A stretch of DNA of 64,000 bases from positions 186,001 to 250,000 of the forward strand of contig NZ_AHCA01000005.1 of NCBI RefSeq assembly GCF_000238355.1, read 5' to 3'. This stretch comes from Pseudoalteromonas haloplanktis ATCC 14393. Lineage in GTDB: Bacteria > Pseudomonadota > Gammaproteobacteria > Enterobacterales > Alteromonadaceae. The stretch's first letter is position 1; each line of letters starts with the position of its first letter. This document shows positions 9,542-18,742 of this stretch, piece by piece. Below the pieces are notes generated by a model. That model saw nothing but the letters and a program-made list of their open reading frames with translations. It was not told the origin of the DNA and made no database searches. Both the position numbers and the translations under genes were made by a program.

Positions 9542-9608
9542 ACTGGTTAAAAACACAATTTGAAAAAATTATAATGGCTGTTTAACCAGTTAGCTATTTT
9601 CTAACTGG
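9542..9608 (-). promoter_or_regulatory. dksA leader region with two overlapping inverted repeats and a TATAAT box
   Basis: Two perfect inverted repeats share bases: 9542-9551 pairs with 9581-9590 (ACTGGTTAAA / TTTAACCAGT), and 9586-9593 pairs with 9601-9608 (CCAGTTAG / CTAACTGG). They cannot both form at once in one RNA. A TATAAT lies at about 9567-9573 in a near-palindromic ATTATAAT, about 145 bases before the dksA start, and is a plausible -10 box. Whether the repeats end the upstream araC-type transcript, bind a regulator or form an attenuator cannot be told from the sequence. Confidence 0.35.
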
Positions 9609-9697
9609 CCTAGTTATATGGGCAAAAAAATGAAAAGCAACTCAATTTTTTTACATCTCTTGTAATTACCTAGTTCTGGATGACGAATATCTTAAGG

Positions 9698-10699
9698 TTA
9701 ATTCTGCCGCTGGCATGGTTTATAGGTTAAAAACTTTTTAGGGGTACAGCCATACCAGCGTTTAAAGGCACGTTGAAAAGCACTTTGCTCACAAAAACCT
9801 AGACGACTCGTAATCTCCAGAACACTTATTTTTTGTTGCAACATTAGTTTGGCATGGTACTTACGCAGTTCATCAACCAATTGTGAGTAACTACAGTTTT
9901 GTGAGTGTAAGTAGCGTTGAAAACTGCGTTTTTTGAACCCTAAGTGATAAGCGGCTTGATCGACGGTAGGCACGTGTGGAAAGTGAGCGGTAATAAATGC
10001 TTTGAGTTGATTAATTTCGTCGTGTTCGCTTACTAATGTACTTGCCTGAACGGCAAGTAAATACTCAAGGTCTTTATTGGCATTATGTAATGGGCTAGTT
10101 AATAAGCTACTTTTGAAACATAAGCAGTTATGGTTCGCGGAAAATTCAATAGGGCAATTAAATACAGCTTTATAAGCTCGCAAGCTCGTCGAGCTTGGTT
10201 CCAAGCGCCTAAGCTGTACTTTCTCTAGTGCTAACTCAGCTGTGTTGTAGCAGCAATGCTTAGCAAACGATAACCAACTGCTAAATAGTTCATCGACCAT
10301 GTGATGTTGAATGTCGACGTTGGGTTGCCAAGTTAAATAACTTAGCGATCCTTCACTACGCAAGGTAATGGTGCCAATATTGCGAACAAGAGTGTTGAGT
10401 TTTTGAGCGTGTAATAAGACCTTTGCTAATGACTCACTGACCAATGCTATATGGCCTAGCAGTCCCCAACTTTGTGTTTTTAATGATTGCCCAAATTTTA
10501 AACCGATATGATCACACTGTAATGACTGCTCTGCGTAACTCATTAGTTGCTCATAATCTTGGACTGGAAATCGATAATTGCTTTCATCTAAATAACGAGC
10601 ACGTGTTGTCAGTACGGCTGTAAGTTTGGCCGGTGCAATGCCTTGTGCTATTAAAAAGTGCACGAGTGCGCGAATAATTTGACTACTAACAACGTACAT
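9698..10699 (-). CDS. AraC family transcriptional regulator
   Basis: A 333-residue DNA-binding regulator. The N-terminal 200 or so residues match the arabinose-binding-like domain of the OruR/ArgR-type subgroup (segments LKFGQSLKTQSWGLLGHIAL and LSYLTWQP). The C-terminus carries the paired AraC helix-turn-helix, with SFQRYLHSQNCSYSQLVDE, ISVLEITSRLGFCEQSAF and QRAFKRWYGCTPKKF. It is divergent from the penicillin-amidase-family lipoprotein with 144 bases between starts, so it probably controls that gene. The inducer is unknown. Confidence 0.88.
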   Translation of the reverse strand: MYVVSSQIIRALVHFLIAQGIAPAKLTAVLTTRARYLDESNYRFPVQDYEQLMSYAEQSLQCDHIGLKFGQSLKTQSWGLLGHIALVSESLAKVLLHAQKLNTLVRNIGTITLRSEGSLSYLTWQPNVDIQHHMVDELFSSWLSFAKHCCYNTAELALEKVQLRRLEPSSTSLRAYKAVFNCPIEFSANHNCLCFKSSLLTSPLHNANKDLEYLLAVQASTLVSEHDEINQLKAFITAHFPHVPTVDQAAYHLGFKKRSFQRYLHSQNCSYSQLVDELRKYHAKLMLQQKISVLEITSRLGFCEQSAFQRAFKRWYGCTPKKFLTYKPCQRQN

Positions 10700-10843
10700 A
10701 GCGAGCTATTTTGTAGAGTGAATAACAGAGTAAGCTGCATTAGTTGGCGCGCAAAGTCAATTTTTTGCGTGAAAGGTCAAGATTTAGTTCATTTAATAAG
10801 GCAAGGTAGCCAATGGAACAAACAATAATGGATAGGAACCCCA

Positions 10844-13390
10844 ATGAAACTTCACACACTTTCAATTAGTATTGCTGCGGCATTATTGCTCAGCGCATGT
10901 AGCTCTGATGACGATAAAAACGTTATTACGCCACCACCTGTGGTTGTGGAACCAACGCCAGAACCAGCCCCAACCATTACCGCTTTTGACGACGACAATA
11001 AGCTCGATGCTAATATTCGTTGGACTACATTTGGTGTGCCGCATATTACAGCGGATAACCTTGAAAGCTTAGCTTTTGGCAGTGGTTATGCTTATGCAAA
11101 AGATCATGCGTGTTTGTTACTCGATCAAATTGTTAAAACACGTGGTGAACGAGCTAAGTTTTATGGCCCCGATAAAGTACCGGGTAGTGGCGATTCTGCG
11201 CATTTAATTTCTGACTTTGGTTACAAAGCATTGGGCGTCAATGAGTATGCCAAAGCGCACTATAGTGAACTTAATGAAGACAGTCGTGCGCATTATGAGG
11301 GGTTTGTGCAAGGCTTTAATAAATACGTAAGCGATACAGGAGTAGATAACTTAGCTCCAGAGTGTGCATCGCAACCTTGGGTGTTCGCATTAACGCCAGA
11401 AGACATGTTGGCTTACGCTATGGCAACGGTACAATTAGCCAGTTCTGCAAATTTTCTAGATTTAGCGTTTTTAGCAAGCCCAGGTGATGGCGATGAGTAT
11501 TTACCAACCCCAGTTGCATCGGCTGCAAGTGCGGTCTCCAGTGTTGTCAAAAATCTTAACCAGCAAGCAAAAAGCTTTAAATTAGAGAAAAAGTACCAGC
11601 ATCTTGGCTCAAACGGTTGGGGGCTTGGTAAAGATAAAATGGCCAATGGCAAAGGAGGATTATTAGCTAACCCACATTTCCCACATGAAGGTAATTTACG
11701 GTTTTGGCAATCACATTTAACCATTCCTGGCGCTATGAATGTAATGGGGGGCAGTTTGCAAGGCATGCCAGGGGTTATCAATATTGGTTTTAATGAGCAC
11801 GTTGCATGGACTCATACATTTTCTACAGCGCGACACTTTTTAATTTATCAATTAGCGTTGAATGAGAATGACCGAATGAGTTACAGCGTTGAAGGTGATA
11901 ACCACACAATTACGAGCAAAAAAGTTACCGTGGAAGTGGCTGTTGCACCAGGCATGACCATTAATTTAGAGAAGGAGTTTTATTACAGCCACCATGGTTT
12001 GATGATCGAAACGCCAGCTGCAAATGGTTTAGGTTGGGATGATAGCCAAGCATTTACTATTAAAGATGCTAATGAATTTAATATGGATGTAGTTGCTCAG
12101 TGGTCGGCTTTAAACCAAGCTCGCAGCCTTGATGATATGAAAGCCTCATTTGCTCAGTTTGATGGTGTGGCGTTTAACAACACCATGGCAACAGATAAAG
12201 CAGGCAATGTATTTTATGTTGATGACAGTACGGTATTAAATGTGAGTGATACTGCTAACATGGCTATTCGTATCCAACCTGAGCTTGTTGCACTGCGAGA
12301 ATCAACAGGGTTTGATTTAGTACCCGGCAATTTAAAAATATTTGAAAGTAACGGTAATGTTCCTTTTGAAAAGGCCCCGCAATTGCACCGTACCGACTAT
12401 GTACAAAACTCCAACGACAGCTACTGGGTTACTAACCCTGAGCGGCCATTATTGGGTTTTGCTGCGCAATATGGTGATGTACATCAGCCGCTATCATTGC
12501 GTACTCGCATGGGATTACAGTTATTAAAAGACGGTGCTGGTGAGGATGGTTTATTTACTTTAGATGAACTCGAAACCGCACTGGTAGGCGATCGTATTTA
12601 TCTTGGTGAGCTGGTGTTTGAGCAGCTTATTACACAATGTAAGGCACAAGGCGATACGCCAGTCATGCTAAGTAACGGTGATAGTATTGATTTAACTCAA
12701 GCATGTGACGTTTTAGCGCAATGGAATGGTGCTATGAATCTAGACACGAAAGGTGCAGCGCTTATTAGGGAGTTTGCACATTTATTCGATCCTAAAACCC
12801 ACCTTGGTGATAACTTTGATGTAACTGATCCTGCTAATACACCAAACACCTTACGTATTGACGGCTCGGCACTGGTTACGTTGGCACATGCTGTTGCTAC
12901 ATTGCAAAGTAATGGTATTGCACTCGATGCAACGCTTGCGCAAATGCAATTTGTAGAGAAAACATTGGCTGGTGGTAACGCGAGTGGCGAAAAATTACCG
13001 TGGAGTGGGCCAATGCATGTTGAAGGTGGTTTTAATGTATATCGTTATGATCGCAGCGGTACCACGCGCTCAACCTTGATCCCGTATATTGATCACCAAG
13101 CACTAAATGATGCGATTACTGGCCAGCCTTTGCGCTCTAATTTAACAGCGTCAGGTTATCCAGTGAATTATGGCTCAAGTTGGATGTTTGTTATGAACTT
13201 TACCGATGATGGTCCGGTTGCTAAAGGGATATTGACGATGTCACAAAGTTCAGACTCAACCTCTGATCACTTTGATGATCAATCACGTTTTTATTCTGAA
13301 AATGCGACGCTTAGACCACTACTGTTCAAGGATGAAGATATAAACCTTAATTTGATTGGTGAGATGGACGTGTCACTAACTAAGGAATAA
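10844..13390 (+). CDS. Penicillin amidase family lipoprotein (possible acyl-homoserine lactone acylase)
   Basis: An N-terminal-nucleophile hydrolase of 848 residues. A lipoprotein signal ends LLLSACSS (lipobox Cys near 19), followed by a Pro/Thr-rich linker. The alpha-chain region begins near residue 57. The autocatalytic cleavage site is GSNGWGLG, with Ser256 as the predicted nucleophile at the start of the beta chain. VAWTHTFST and [16 protein letters not shown] lie further along the beta chain. Relatives cleave amides of fatty acids, such as AHL signals, or of aculeacin or penicillin; the substrate here cannot be fixed by reading. The start has a good AGGAACCCCA ribosome site. A strand-opposed AraC gene probably regulates it, and its 3' end overlaps sfsA tail-to-tail by 11 bases. 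Confidence 0.87.
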   Translation: MKLHTLSISIAAALLLSACSSDDDKNVITPPPVVVEPTPEPAPTITAFDDDNKLDANIRWTTFGVPHITADNLESLAFGSGYAYAKDHACLLLDQIVKTRGERAKFYGPDKVPGSGDSAHLISDFGYKALGVNEYAKAHYSELNEDSRAHYEGFVQGFNKYVSDTGVDNLAPECASQPWVFALTPEDMLAYAMATVQLASSANFLDLAFLASPGDGDEYLPTPVASAASAVSSVVKNLNQQAKSFKLEKKYQHLGSNGWGLGKDKMANGKGGLLANPHFPHEGNLRFWQSHLTIPGAMNVMGGSLQGMPGVINIGFNEHVAWTHTFSTARHFLIYQLALNENDRMSYSVEGDNHTITSKKVTVEVAVAPGMTINLEKEFYYSHHGLMIETPAANGLGWDDSQAFTIKDANEFNMDVVAQWSALNQARSLDDMKASFAQFDGVAFNNTMATDKAGNVFYVDDSTVLNVSDTANMAIRIQPELVALRESTGFDLVPGNLKIFESNGNVPFEKAPQLHRTDYVQNSNDSYWVTNPERPLLGFAAQYGDVHQPLSLRTRMGLQLLKDGAGEDGLFTLDELETALVGDRIYLGELVFEQLITQCKAQGDTPVMLSNGDSIDLTQACDVLAQWNGAMNLDTKGAALIREFAHLFDPKTHLGDNFDVTDPANTPNTLRIDGSALVTLAHAVATLQSNGIALDATLAQMQFVEKTLAGGNASGEKLPWSGPMHVEGGFNVYRYDRSGTTRSTLIPYIDHQALNDAITGQPLRSNLTASGYPVNYGSSWMFVMNFTDDGPVAKGILTMSQSSDSTSDHFDDQSRFYSENATLRPLLFKDEDINLNLIGEMDVSLTKE

Positions 13391-14099
13391 ATGGAATTCT
13401 TTCGGCCAGAGTTACCTCTTTGGCCGAAATTTTCGCTTTATAAGCCAGTACTTCAACACCGACAGCAATTGCTTGGGTTAATAGTTGCGCGTATTTTTCA
13501 TCGATATGTTTTGCCGCACTAACTTGGCTAATGCCTTCATGTAAAACAGCAAAAAATAAAACAGCACGTTGGCCTTGTGCAACCATGTCGATTAATTCGC
13601 GAATATGTTTTTGTCCGCGTAAGGTCTGCGCATCAGGAAAATAGCCTTGGCCACTCAAAGGAGAGTCTTGACTCAGTAAAGTGACAGACTTTACTTCAAT
13701 ATAGCAATTCGGGCGTTTAGAATCACTGAGTAAAAAATCAATACGACTGTTCTCTTGGCCGTATTTCACTTCACTTTGTAGTTGCTCATAACCACTTAAC
13801 TCAGTAACCAGATTAGCGTGTAGGGCTTCTTCGACCACTTTATTGGCTACCGCCGTGTTTACACAAATTAATTGTTCAAATTGATTCTGGGTCAACTCGA
13901 GTGAATGAGGGTACTTACGTTTGGAGTTATCACTTGTTGAATAAAATGCGGCAAAGTCAGGCTCAGCGCAGCCGGTCATTTTTCCTGTATTAGCACAATG
14001 AGCTGTAAATTCAGAGCCGTCCTGTAGGCGTAAATCGGCTAAAAACCGTTTGTAGCGCTTAAGTAATGTGGCTTGTTGTAATGGCTTAGCAAATTTCAT
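13380..14099 (-). CDS. sfsA: Sugar fermentation stimulation protein homologue SfsA
   Basis: A 239-residue cytoplasmic protein of the SfsA family, which combines an OB-fold N-terminus ([25 protein letters not shown]) with a nuclease-like C-terminal domain. Motifs include [34 protein letters not shown] and AVLFFAVL. The E. coli protein has been described as a regulator of maltose genes, but its biochemical role is unsettled. In E. coli sfsA lies just upstream of dksA; here it is about 4 kb away, separated by the AraC/acylase pair. The gene is convergent with the acylase gene. Confidence 0.93.
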   Translation of the reverse strand: MKFAKPLQQATLLKRYKRFLADLRLQDGSEFTAHCANTGKMTGCAEPDFAAFYSTSDNSKRKYPHSLELTQNQFEQLICVNTAVANKVVEEALHANLVTELSGYEQLQSEVKYGQENSRIDFLLSDSKRPNCYIEVKSVTLLSQDSPLSGQGYFPDAQTLRGQKHIRELIDMVAQGQRAVLFFAVLHEGISQVSAAKHIDEKYAQLLTQAIAVGVEVLAYKAKISAKEVTLAERIPFIP

Positions 14100-14179
14100 T
14101 ATTTAGTCTCATTCGGTTGGGAAGTTGTGCCAGCTATAGTAGACTCAGTGTCACTATATAGCGCAAAGAGTATTCTAAC

Positions 14180-15475
14180 ATGTCTGAAAAATTTGTTGTT
14201 CAATTAAGCGAGCAGGGTGCTGCATCGCATTGGGGCGAAACCGCCATATTATCTTTCAATGAGCAAGGTGCAACCGTTCATTTAGCTGAGCAAGACACAT
14301 TGATGAAAGTGCAAAAAGCCGCGCGCAGTATTGCCAATCAAGGTGTTAAGAATGTAGTACTTGCGGGTGATTGTTGGTGTACTGAAACGCAATGGGCATT
14401 TTATCAAGGTTTTGTATCACCTAAAACATTAGCTGGTGTTGAGTTTGTAGAAAATGCAAAAACCGACAGTAAAGAACTTGAGTCATTATTACGCTCTGCT
14501 ACCTGGGCGCGTGAAATGATCAATGGCACGGCTGATGATATTTTTCCTGAGAGCTTAGCTGGTAAGGCGGCTGAATTTATTCAATCATTGGCGCCTGAGC
14601 ATGTCAGTTATCAAATTATTAAAGGTGATGCGCTACTTGAACAGCAATGGATTGGTATTCATGCGGTTGGTCGTGGAAGTGAGCGCCCGCCAGTATTACT
14701 AGCGCTTGATTACAACCCAACAGGTAATGACAACGCACCGGTAGATGCCGCTTTAGTGGGTAAAGGGATCACTTTTGATTCGGGTGGATACTCAATTAAG
14801 GCCAGCGAAGGTATGCTAGGCATGAAGTGCGATATGGGGGGCGCAGCAACAGTGACTGCTGGCCTTGCATTAGCCATTAGCCGTGGAATTAATAAGCGTA
14901 TTAAATTATTTTTATGCTGTGCTGAAAACTTGATCTCAGGTCACGCTTATAAGCTAGGTGATATTCTTACTTATAAAAATGGCACAACTGTTGAGATTGT
15001 AAATACGGACGCAGAAGGCCGTTTAGTACTTGCTGATGGCCTTATGGCTGCAGGGGAAACTGGTGCGCCACTTATTATTGATGCGGCAACACTGACTGGT
15101 GCAGCACTGGTTGCTGTTGGTCAAGAGTACAATGCTTTATTTGGCCTTGATAAAGAGTTTGTACGTGAAGTGGAAGGTTTTGCAGAGCAAGAAATGGAAG
15201 CTGCATGGCCATTACCGCTTGAAAAGTGGCATCAACAAAACTGTCCTTCGCCGTATGCTGATACTGCAAATAGTCGTGCGCAAAAAGGTGGCGGATATGG
15301 TGGTGCATCAAATGCTGCGGGCTTCTTATCGCGCTTTGTACCCAATGATGGCAAAGGTTGGGTACATATTGATTTAGCTGCGGCGTTTAATATGGGCAGT
15401 ACTAGCCAGTGGGCGGCAGGCGCTACAACGGTAGGTATGCGAACCGTAGCACGTACCTTGTTAGAAAAAGCATAA
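14180..15475 (+). CDS. pepB: M17 leucyl aminopeptidase, PepB type
   Basis: A cytoplasmic two-metal aminopeptidase that trims N-terminal residues from peptides. It has 431 residues, close to E. coli PepB (427) and shorter than PepA. The metal-binding and catalytic stretches are VGKGITFDSGGYSIK, MKCDMGGAATV and the M17 signature NTDAEGRLVLADGL. The C-terminal WVHIDLAAAF is also typical. The gene stands alone, divergent from sfsA, and is followed by a clear rho-independent terminator. Confidence 0.92.
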   Translation: MSEKFVVQLSEQGAASHWGETAILSFNEQGATVHLAEQDTLMKVQKAARSIANQGVKNVVLAGDCWCTETQWAFYQGFVSPKTLAGVEFVENAKTDSKELESLLRSATWAREMINGTADDIFPESLAGKAAEFIQSLAPEHVSYQIIKGDALLEQQWIGIHAVGRGSERPPVLLALDYNPTGNDNAPVDAALVGKGITFDSGGYSIKASEGMLGMKCDMGGAATVTAGLALAISRGINKRIKLFLCCAENLISGHAYKLGDILTYKNGTTVEIVNTDAEGRLVLADGLMAAGETGAPLIIDAATLTGAALVAVGQEYNALFGLDKEFVREVEGFAEQEMEAAWPLPLEKWHQQNCPSPYADTANSRAQKGGGYGGASNAAGFLSRFVPNDGKGWVHIDLAAAFNMGSTSQWAAGATTVGMRTVARTLLEKA

Positions 15476-15490
15476 ATTTAATATGCGAAT

Positions 15491-15536
15491 AAAGCGCCTA
15501 CGTGTGTGAGTTACTTCACTTAGGCGCTTTTTTATT
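15491..15536 (+). terminator. Rho-independent terminator after pepB
   Basis: The stem AAGCGCCTA (15491-15500) pairs with TAGGCGCTT (15521-15529), followed by a run of T. A smaller GTGAG/TTCAC pairing within the loop may extend the hairpin. It begins about 15 bases after the pepB stop. Confidence 0.85.
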
Positions 15537-15667
15537 ATCTGAAAAATAGTAATTACAAACTCAAACAAGCTTTTCTTATTTTTTTACTGTAAAATCACGC
15601 CCCACTTTGTTGTTCAAGGTTGCTTTACACTACACTTGAATGATCTACTTACACTGGGGTTTCTATT

Positions 15668-16234
15668 ATGTCTGATAAGACTTACATCACAGCGCAGCAA
15701 CTACTTGAAGATTCTTTTCGTGTTGCAGCACAAGTTTACCAAGATGGTTTTCGTCCTGATTTTATAATTGGCATTTGGCGAGGTGGTGCTCCAATTGGTA
15801 TTGCAGTGCAAGAATACTATGATTATAAAGGAATAGAAACAGACCATATTGCAGTGCGTACGTCATCTTATTATGGTATCAACCAGCAATCTAAAGAAAT
15901 AAAAGTACATGGTTTACATTATATTATTGAGAATGCCAATGCCGGTGATTCATTATTGATCGTTGATGATGTTTTTGACTCAGGTCGCAGTATTTTTGCA
16001 CTAAAAGAAAAGCTATCAGAGTTGATGCGTTTAAATTTACCACAAGATATTCGCGTTGCTTGCCCATACTATAAGCCGAAAAATTCAAAAGTAGACATGA
16101 AGCCTGATTACTATATTCATGAATCAGATGAGTGGCTAGTATTCCCACATGAGCTCTCGGGTTTAACTCCTGATGAGATCATCGCTGGCAAAACGGATTT
16201 AGTAAAAATACACGATATACTGTTAGAAAAATAA
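15668..16234 (+). CDS. Phosphoribosyltransferase (hypoxanthine/xanthine PRT-like)
   Basis: A 188-residue type I phosphoribosyltransferase. The PRPP-binding loop is LLIVDDVFDSGRS (residues 97-109). The hood and pyrophosphate-loop region reads GIWRGGAPIGIAVQEYY (about 35-51). The flanking YITAQQLLEDSFRVAAQVYQ and DEWLVFPHEL segments resemble the GPT/xanthine-hypoxanthine group used in purine salvage. The exact base specificity is not readable. It is a single gene with its own upstream region and no operon partner. Confidence 0.8.
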   Translation: MSDKTYITAQQLLEDSFRVAAQVYQDGFRPDFIIGIWRGGAPIGIAVQEYYDYKGIETDHIAVRTSSYYGINQQSKEIKVHGLHYIIENANAGDSLLIVDDVFDSGRSIFALKEKLSELMRLNLPQDIRVACPYYKPKNSKVDMKPDYYIHESDEWLVFPHELSGLTPDEIIAGKTDLVKIHDILLEK

Positions 16235-16406
16235 CTCTTCATACAGGGGAATGTTAAGCGAATTAAGTGCTTATCCATTCTAGTGGCTGAGCAAAGCGTA
16301 AACAACATTAGTGATTTTTGAGTCGCATAGTTACATGCTAAAATTCAGCTTGGTTATCACTTGGCTTATCTGCCACTGTGAATGAGCCGCAACTTAACAC
16401 TCTTGG

Positions 16407-16432
16407 AAAAAGGCCTGAATAGGCCTTTTTTA
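16407..16432. terminator. Bidirectional terminator between the PRT and yjbH-like genes
   Basis: AAAAAGGCCT - GAAT - AGGCCTTTTT is a perfect hairpin with an A-tract on one side and a T-tract on the other. It can end transcription in both directions. It lies 10 bases after the minus-strand yjbH-like stop and serves that gene at least. Confidence 0.85.
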
Positions 16433-16442
16433 ATATGTGTTA

Positions 16443-18587
16443 TTATTTATACGTTTCGTATGCTTCTTTTAATCGTGCTAAGTGAGCATAAACATAGCTA
16501 CTCGACATACGATCTTGGTTTAGGAAAGTTTTATCGAGGTCTATAGATGATGCAGGCGTTATAGCACTTGCAGTATTAATCAAATTAACATCTTGGTTAA
16601 TAATAGTATTCACACTATGAGTCCAACTTTGCGTGCCTTTAACTTGCCAATTTCCAGCATCCATATCTTTGCGAGGTGATAATGGAATACTAAAACCAAT
16701 GCCTACTTTTTGGACGTCTGTATCGCTGTAGATTATTGCTAAGTTAGCATCACCAAACCAAAACTTGGTCTCGAATTTATAGCCGCTATCTTCATTCCAG
16801 AACTGCCCCCCTGTTAAATGGAAAGACACATCTTTTTCAGCCCATAAGTAACGATATGAAAGTAATGAATAATCACGTTTGTCGGTGTTGTAATCTTTAT
16901 ATTCGAAATAGCCAATTTCAGCTTTTAATTTATGGGCTCCAGCAGGACTTTGCCAAGCGGTTTCATTGGTGATCCCCATAAAGTCATAATAGTCTTGGAA
17001 TAAGCCAACTTGAGTTTGATTATAAATATTGAACGGGAGAGAGAATGTTTGATAGGCCACAGCGCGTTTAATTCCGGTTTCCTGACGAGAGTTTGAAAAA
17101 GCCGAACCTTCTTCAAAATGATCGGAGTTAGCTACATTGACTTGACCAGTGATATTAATTCCAGCACCTTGCCATAGAGGCACGTTTAAATCAGCTTGTA
17201 GGGCTAATGAGTAGTCAAATACCCCCAGCTCGGTTGCATACCTAGATGAAAGCGATGGTGAAAATGTAACTCGCGGCACAAAGTAAGGGCTGGTGTTTGC
17301 AGCACTACCTGCCCACTTAACTGCTGTCGTGTTGTCATCACTAAATTGAGTACTGATCATTAAATCAGGGGTAATATTCTCATCGATAAAACGACGATAA
17401 TTGTTTAAACGTCCACTAACTTGTAGCAACGGAATATCTAATTTTGATAAGCGAACAATAAACTCATTATTAGAGTCAGTAAAATTCTCGGTAATACGCC
17501 CTAATACGAGTCCTAAGGCATCAATTTCATTGCGATTAAATACCGAGTTTTCAAACTCAACTATGATTTTCGCATTGTCACTGATACCAACACGAATATT
17601 CTCAAATCCATCGTTGACTAAGCTATTTTTAAGGTTATGGATTTGATGGTTGTTATTTTGCTCAGTCGTAATAGTTGTTGTAGCACTATTTGTCGTTTCA
17701 GCTTGGTTTGTTGATGGTTCTTTTACAGTAGTGGGTAAACCTGGATTAGAATGGGTGGTTACAGTGAGCTCAGAAGTTGTATTTGCAGGAGCTGCTGTGT
17801 GAACTACAGGTTCTGGCGCAGGCTTTGGTTTTGTGTAATTCGCTTGCGCTTCATCACTAAGTGGCATGCTGATATTGACGCCCCAATAAGTATCATTGTC
17901 AGCAAGTTCAGTATTTGAATAAAAGCGGCTATTAAATGAAACAGTCGCAATGTCGTATAGCCACTCTTTAGGTACGGTAACACGTGCGCCTAAATTGAAT
18001 GCTTCAGCATCATGTTCTGCGAGCACTGAGAGCCAACTAAAAGGTTGGTATTCAATACCTGCAAATACACCGTCTAATTGCCCTGTGAGTGTGTCTGATG
18101 CGCCTACACCGGCACTAAAGCGGAAGTCCCATAATTGTTTCGAAGCTACAGCATAAAATGCTTCATATTGATTAGCGGCACCACCGACATCTTTAGCTCC
18201 AATAGCAATACTAAACCAATCCTTTGGAATAAAAGGAACTTGATATTTGGCATTAAATGATAGATCGCGTATTTGATCTTTGTTTTCATAGCTAAATGTA
18301 ATGTCGTGCATTGTTGATGAAGTAATTCGTCCGCTTACTTCTAAGCCATCAAAAAGCCCAGCAGAAAAGGTAAAGTTATGACCGTCGGTGTATTTTCCTC
18401 TAATTTCTAGCTGGTTACTATAACCAATATCAACATCACCTTTATTAATTACTTCAGCTGTAGGGGTATGAAAAATACCTGTAAATCCATTATATGCAAT
18501 ACCATGATTAATGTTTTGATCGGCAAAAACGGAGGTACTGGCACTAAGTGCGCAAAGCGTTGCGAGGGTTGTTTTCTTATAAGTCAC
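16443..18587 (-). CDS. YjbH-domain outer-membrane/exopolysaccharide-associated protein
   Basis: Resembles YjbH/WbfB-family proteins, beta-rich outer-membrane proteins found with exopolysaccharide loci. A signal peptide ends TSVFADQ. The N-terminal half starts with the typical NGFTGIFHTPTAEV and proceeds through repeated amphipathic strands. A Pro/Thr-rich linker lies around residues 250-310, and a second domain runs to the end with strand-rich YLWAEKDVSFHLTGGQFW and GFSIPLSPRKDM. There are two candidate starts: TTG at 18599 and GTG at 18587. I prefer GTG because it places MTYKKTTLAT directly before the signal core; neither has a strong ribosome site. The other yjb genes (yjbEFG) are absent here. 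Confidence 0.82.
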   Translation of the reverse strand: MTYKKTTLATLCALSASTSVFADQNINHGIAYNGFTGIFHTPTAEVINKGDVDIGYSNQLEIRGKYTDGHNFTFSAGLFDGLEVSGRITSSTMHDITFSYENKDQIRDLSFNAKYQVPFIPKDWFSIAIGAKDVGGAANQYEAFYAVASKQLWDFRFSAGVGASDTLTGQLDGVFAGIEYQPFSWLSVLAEHDAEAFNLGARVTVPKEWLYDIATVSFNSRFYSNTELADNDTYWGVNISMPLSDEAQANYTKPKPAPEPVVHTAAPANTTSELTVTTHSNPGLPTTVKEPSTNQAETTNSATTTITTEQNNNHQIHNLKNSLVNDGFENIRVGISDNAKIIVEFENSVFNRNEIDALGLVLGRITENFTDSNNEFIVRLSKLDIPLLQVSGRLNNYRRFIDENITPDLMISTQFSDDNTTAVKWAGSAANTSPYFVPRVTFSPSLSSRYATELGVFDYSLALQADLNVPLWQGAGINITGQVNVANSDHFEEGSAFSNSRQETGIKRAVAYQTFSLPFNIYNQTQVGLFQDYYDFMGITNETAWQSPAGAHKLKAEIGYFEYKDYNTDKRDYSLLSYRYLWAEKDVSFHLTGGQFWNEDSGYKFETKFWFGDANLAIIYSDTDVQKVGIGFSIPLSPRKDMDAGNWQVKGTQSWTHSVNTIINQDVNLINTASAITPASSIDLDKTFLNQDRMSSSYVYAHLARLKEAYETYK

Positions 18588-18694
18588 GTGATTAACCAAT
18601 TTAGATTAGAGTTAGGTTTTAAATCCTTAAAACCCGGTAATTATTTTAGTTATAAATACTATAAACCAAAAATAACCTAATAACGAGATAAACA

Positions 18695-18725
18695 AAAGCC
18701 GCGCAAATGCGCGGCTTTAATAAAA
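18695..18725 (-). terminator. Terminator after the 637-residue lipoprotein gene
   Basis: AAAGCCGCGC - AAAT - GCGCGGCTTT forms a 10-bp GC-rich hairpin at 18695-18718. On the minus strand it is followed by TTTTGTTT. It lies 25 bases after the lipoprotein stop, so the lipoprotein and the downstream yjbH-like gene are probably separate transcripts. Confidence 0.8.
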
Positions 18726-18742
18726 AATCGTTCTACCCTTGA

